In this document: positions 63,632-64,000 of the stretch, one piece after another
Position numbering within the stretch: the first letter of the stretch is position 1
How the letters are laid out: each line of letters opens with the position of its first letter
DNA from: Halostella pelagica
GTDB lineage: Archaea; Halobacteriota; Halobacteria; Halobacteriales; Natronoarchaeaceae
NCBI GenBank assembly: GCA_005954745.1
Contig: CP040678.1
Location: 2,108,001 to 2,172,000, forward strand
Direction of reading: 5' to 3'
DNA length: 64,000 nucleotides
Program-made: the position numbers and the translations under genes
Notes under the pieces: generated by a model
Seen by the model: the letters and a program-made list of their open reading frames with translations, nothing else
Databases searched by the model: none
What the model was told of the DNA's origin: nothing

Positions 63632-64000
63632 ATGGGATTGGATGTGCTCATTATCTCACCTTGTTCAGGAACGAAGCGATTTGATGCTGTTATTGGTCCC
63701 GAAGAGATAGACTCGCGGGAGCGGACAGAGTTACTGACCGAGCATCCTAATTCAGTCGCTTCGGCGGCTGAGATGTACACGGGACGCGAGCACGAGCATA
63801 TCGAATCAGCTGTACAAGAGCTTTCGGAGTTCGCTAATGTGGATTGGCGTATCATCTCTGCCGGGTTTGGTGTCCTCTCTGCTGGAACAGAGATTCCGTC
63901 CTATGAATGTACATTCAGCGAGATTGAGCAGGTTCGTCAACGGGCAGAACGGATGAACCTCGACGTAGATACGATGACCAACAACGAGTTAGTAGCGGCT
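63632..64000 (+). CDS. Partial gene, DUF6884-like protein (N-terminus)
   Basis: A frame from ATG 63632 that stays open to the window edge (123 codons). Motifs are LIISPCSGTK near 6-15, AEMYTGREHEH, WRIISAGFGVLSAG and IPSYECTFSE. This is the layout of DUF6884-type proteins (Cys-Ser-Lys start, LYTG-like, SA-G-L, PY-T motifs), whose role is uncertain; some lie near DNA-modification or defence genes. It is divergent from the GIY-YIG gene. The C-terminus is outside the window. Confidence 0.55.
   Translation, partial: MGLDVLIISPCSGTKRFDAVIGPEEIDSRERTELLTEHPNSVASAAEMYTGREHEHIESAVQELSEFANVDWRIISAGFGVLSAGTEIPSYECTFSEIEQVRQRAERMNLDVDTMTNNELVAA

Overview
The window is a piece of a haloarchaeal (Halobacteria) chromosome. 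Bases 1 to about 57,980 are GC-rich, the proteins are strongly acidic, and the gene set is archaeal: Cdc48, RadB, DnaG primase, aIF5A, deoxyhypusine synthase, ThiR, AhbAB and archaeal valS. Several genes have a TATA-like box 25-30 bases before an ATG, the usual haloarchaeal leaderless pattern. I see no rRNA, tRNA or CRISPR array.

0-10 kb: a membrane-anchored Ig-like repeat protein, Cdc48, the nickel chelatase LarC with histidine-rich inserts, manganese catalase, a RuvC-like protein divergent from radB, a protein of four CBS domains fused to an HPF/RaiA-like domain, and a half-size lycopene cyclase domain protein. 10-21 kb: small regulators including a 16-codon upstream ORF, a HalOD1/zinc-finger pair, an FAD reductase, a solo IucA/IucC siderophore synthetase, thrB, a 110-bp element with 16-bp terminal inverted repeats, pdxS, and an alpha/beta-hydrolase pseudogene. 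21-31 kb: valS with a possible long leader, cytochrome c oxidase subunit I, a CARF-like/winged-helix regulator, and thiC with its regulator thiR and a candidate operator over the thiC start.

31-45 kb: dnaG, a DUF92 protein, a convergent pair of cis-prenyltransferase homologues with complementary motifs, a cold-shock protein, a haem cluster (ahbAB, precorrin-2 dehydrogenase, hemA), a pterin dehydratase, an LWR-salt protein, a HAD phosphatase and two moeA genes. 45-57.4 kb: an FG-GAP surface protein, a GIDE-like membrane protein, Hsp20, an ABC1/UbiB kinase, an aminotransferase, and a hypusination neighbourhood (aIF5A, an agmatinase-like enzyme overlapping it by one base, and deoxyhypusine synthase three genes on).

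From about 58 kb to the end the DNA becomes AT-rich and codon use changes: an accessory defence island. It holds a Hachiman system (hamA nuclease and hamB helicase, overlapping ATGA), a GIY-YIG-like nuclease upstream, and two paralogous ribbon-helix-helix-like proteins downstream, one fused to a coiled coil and three membrane helices. A divergent gene resembling DUF6884 proteins runs off the right edge. The RHH/membrane pair and the GIY-YIG protein beside Hachiman are the best candidates for undescribed biology. The complementary cis-prenyltransferase pair and the CBS-HPF protein are the best in the core genome.
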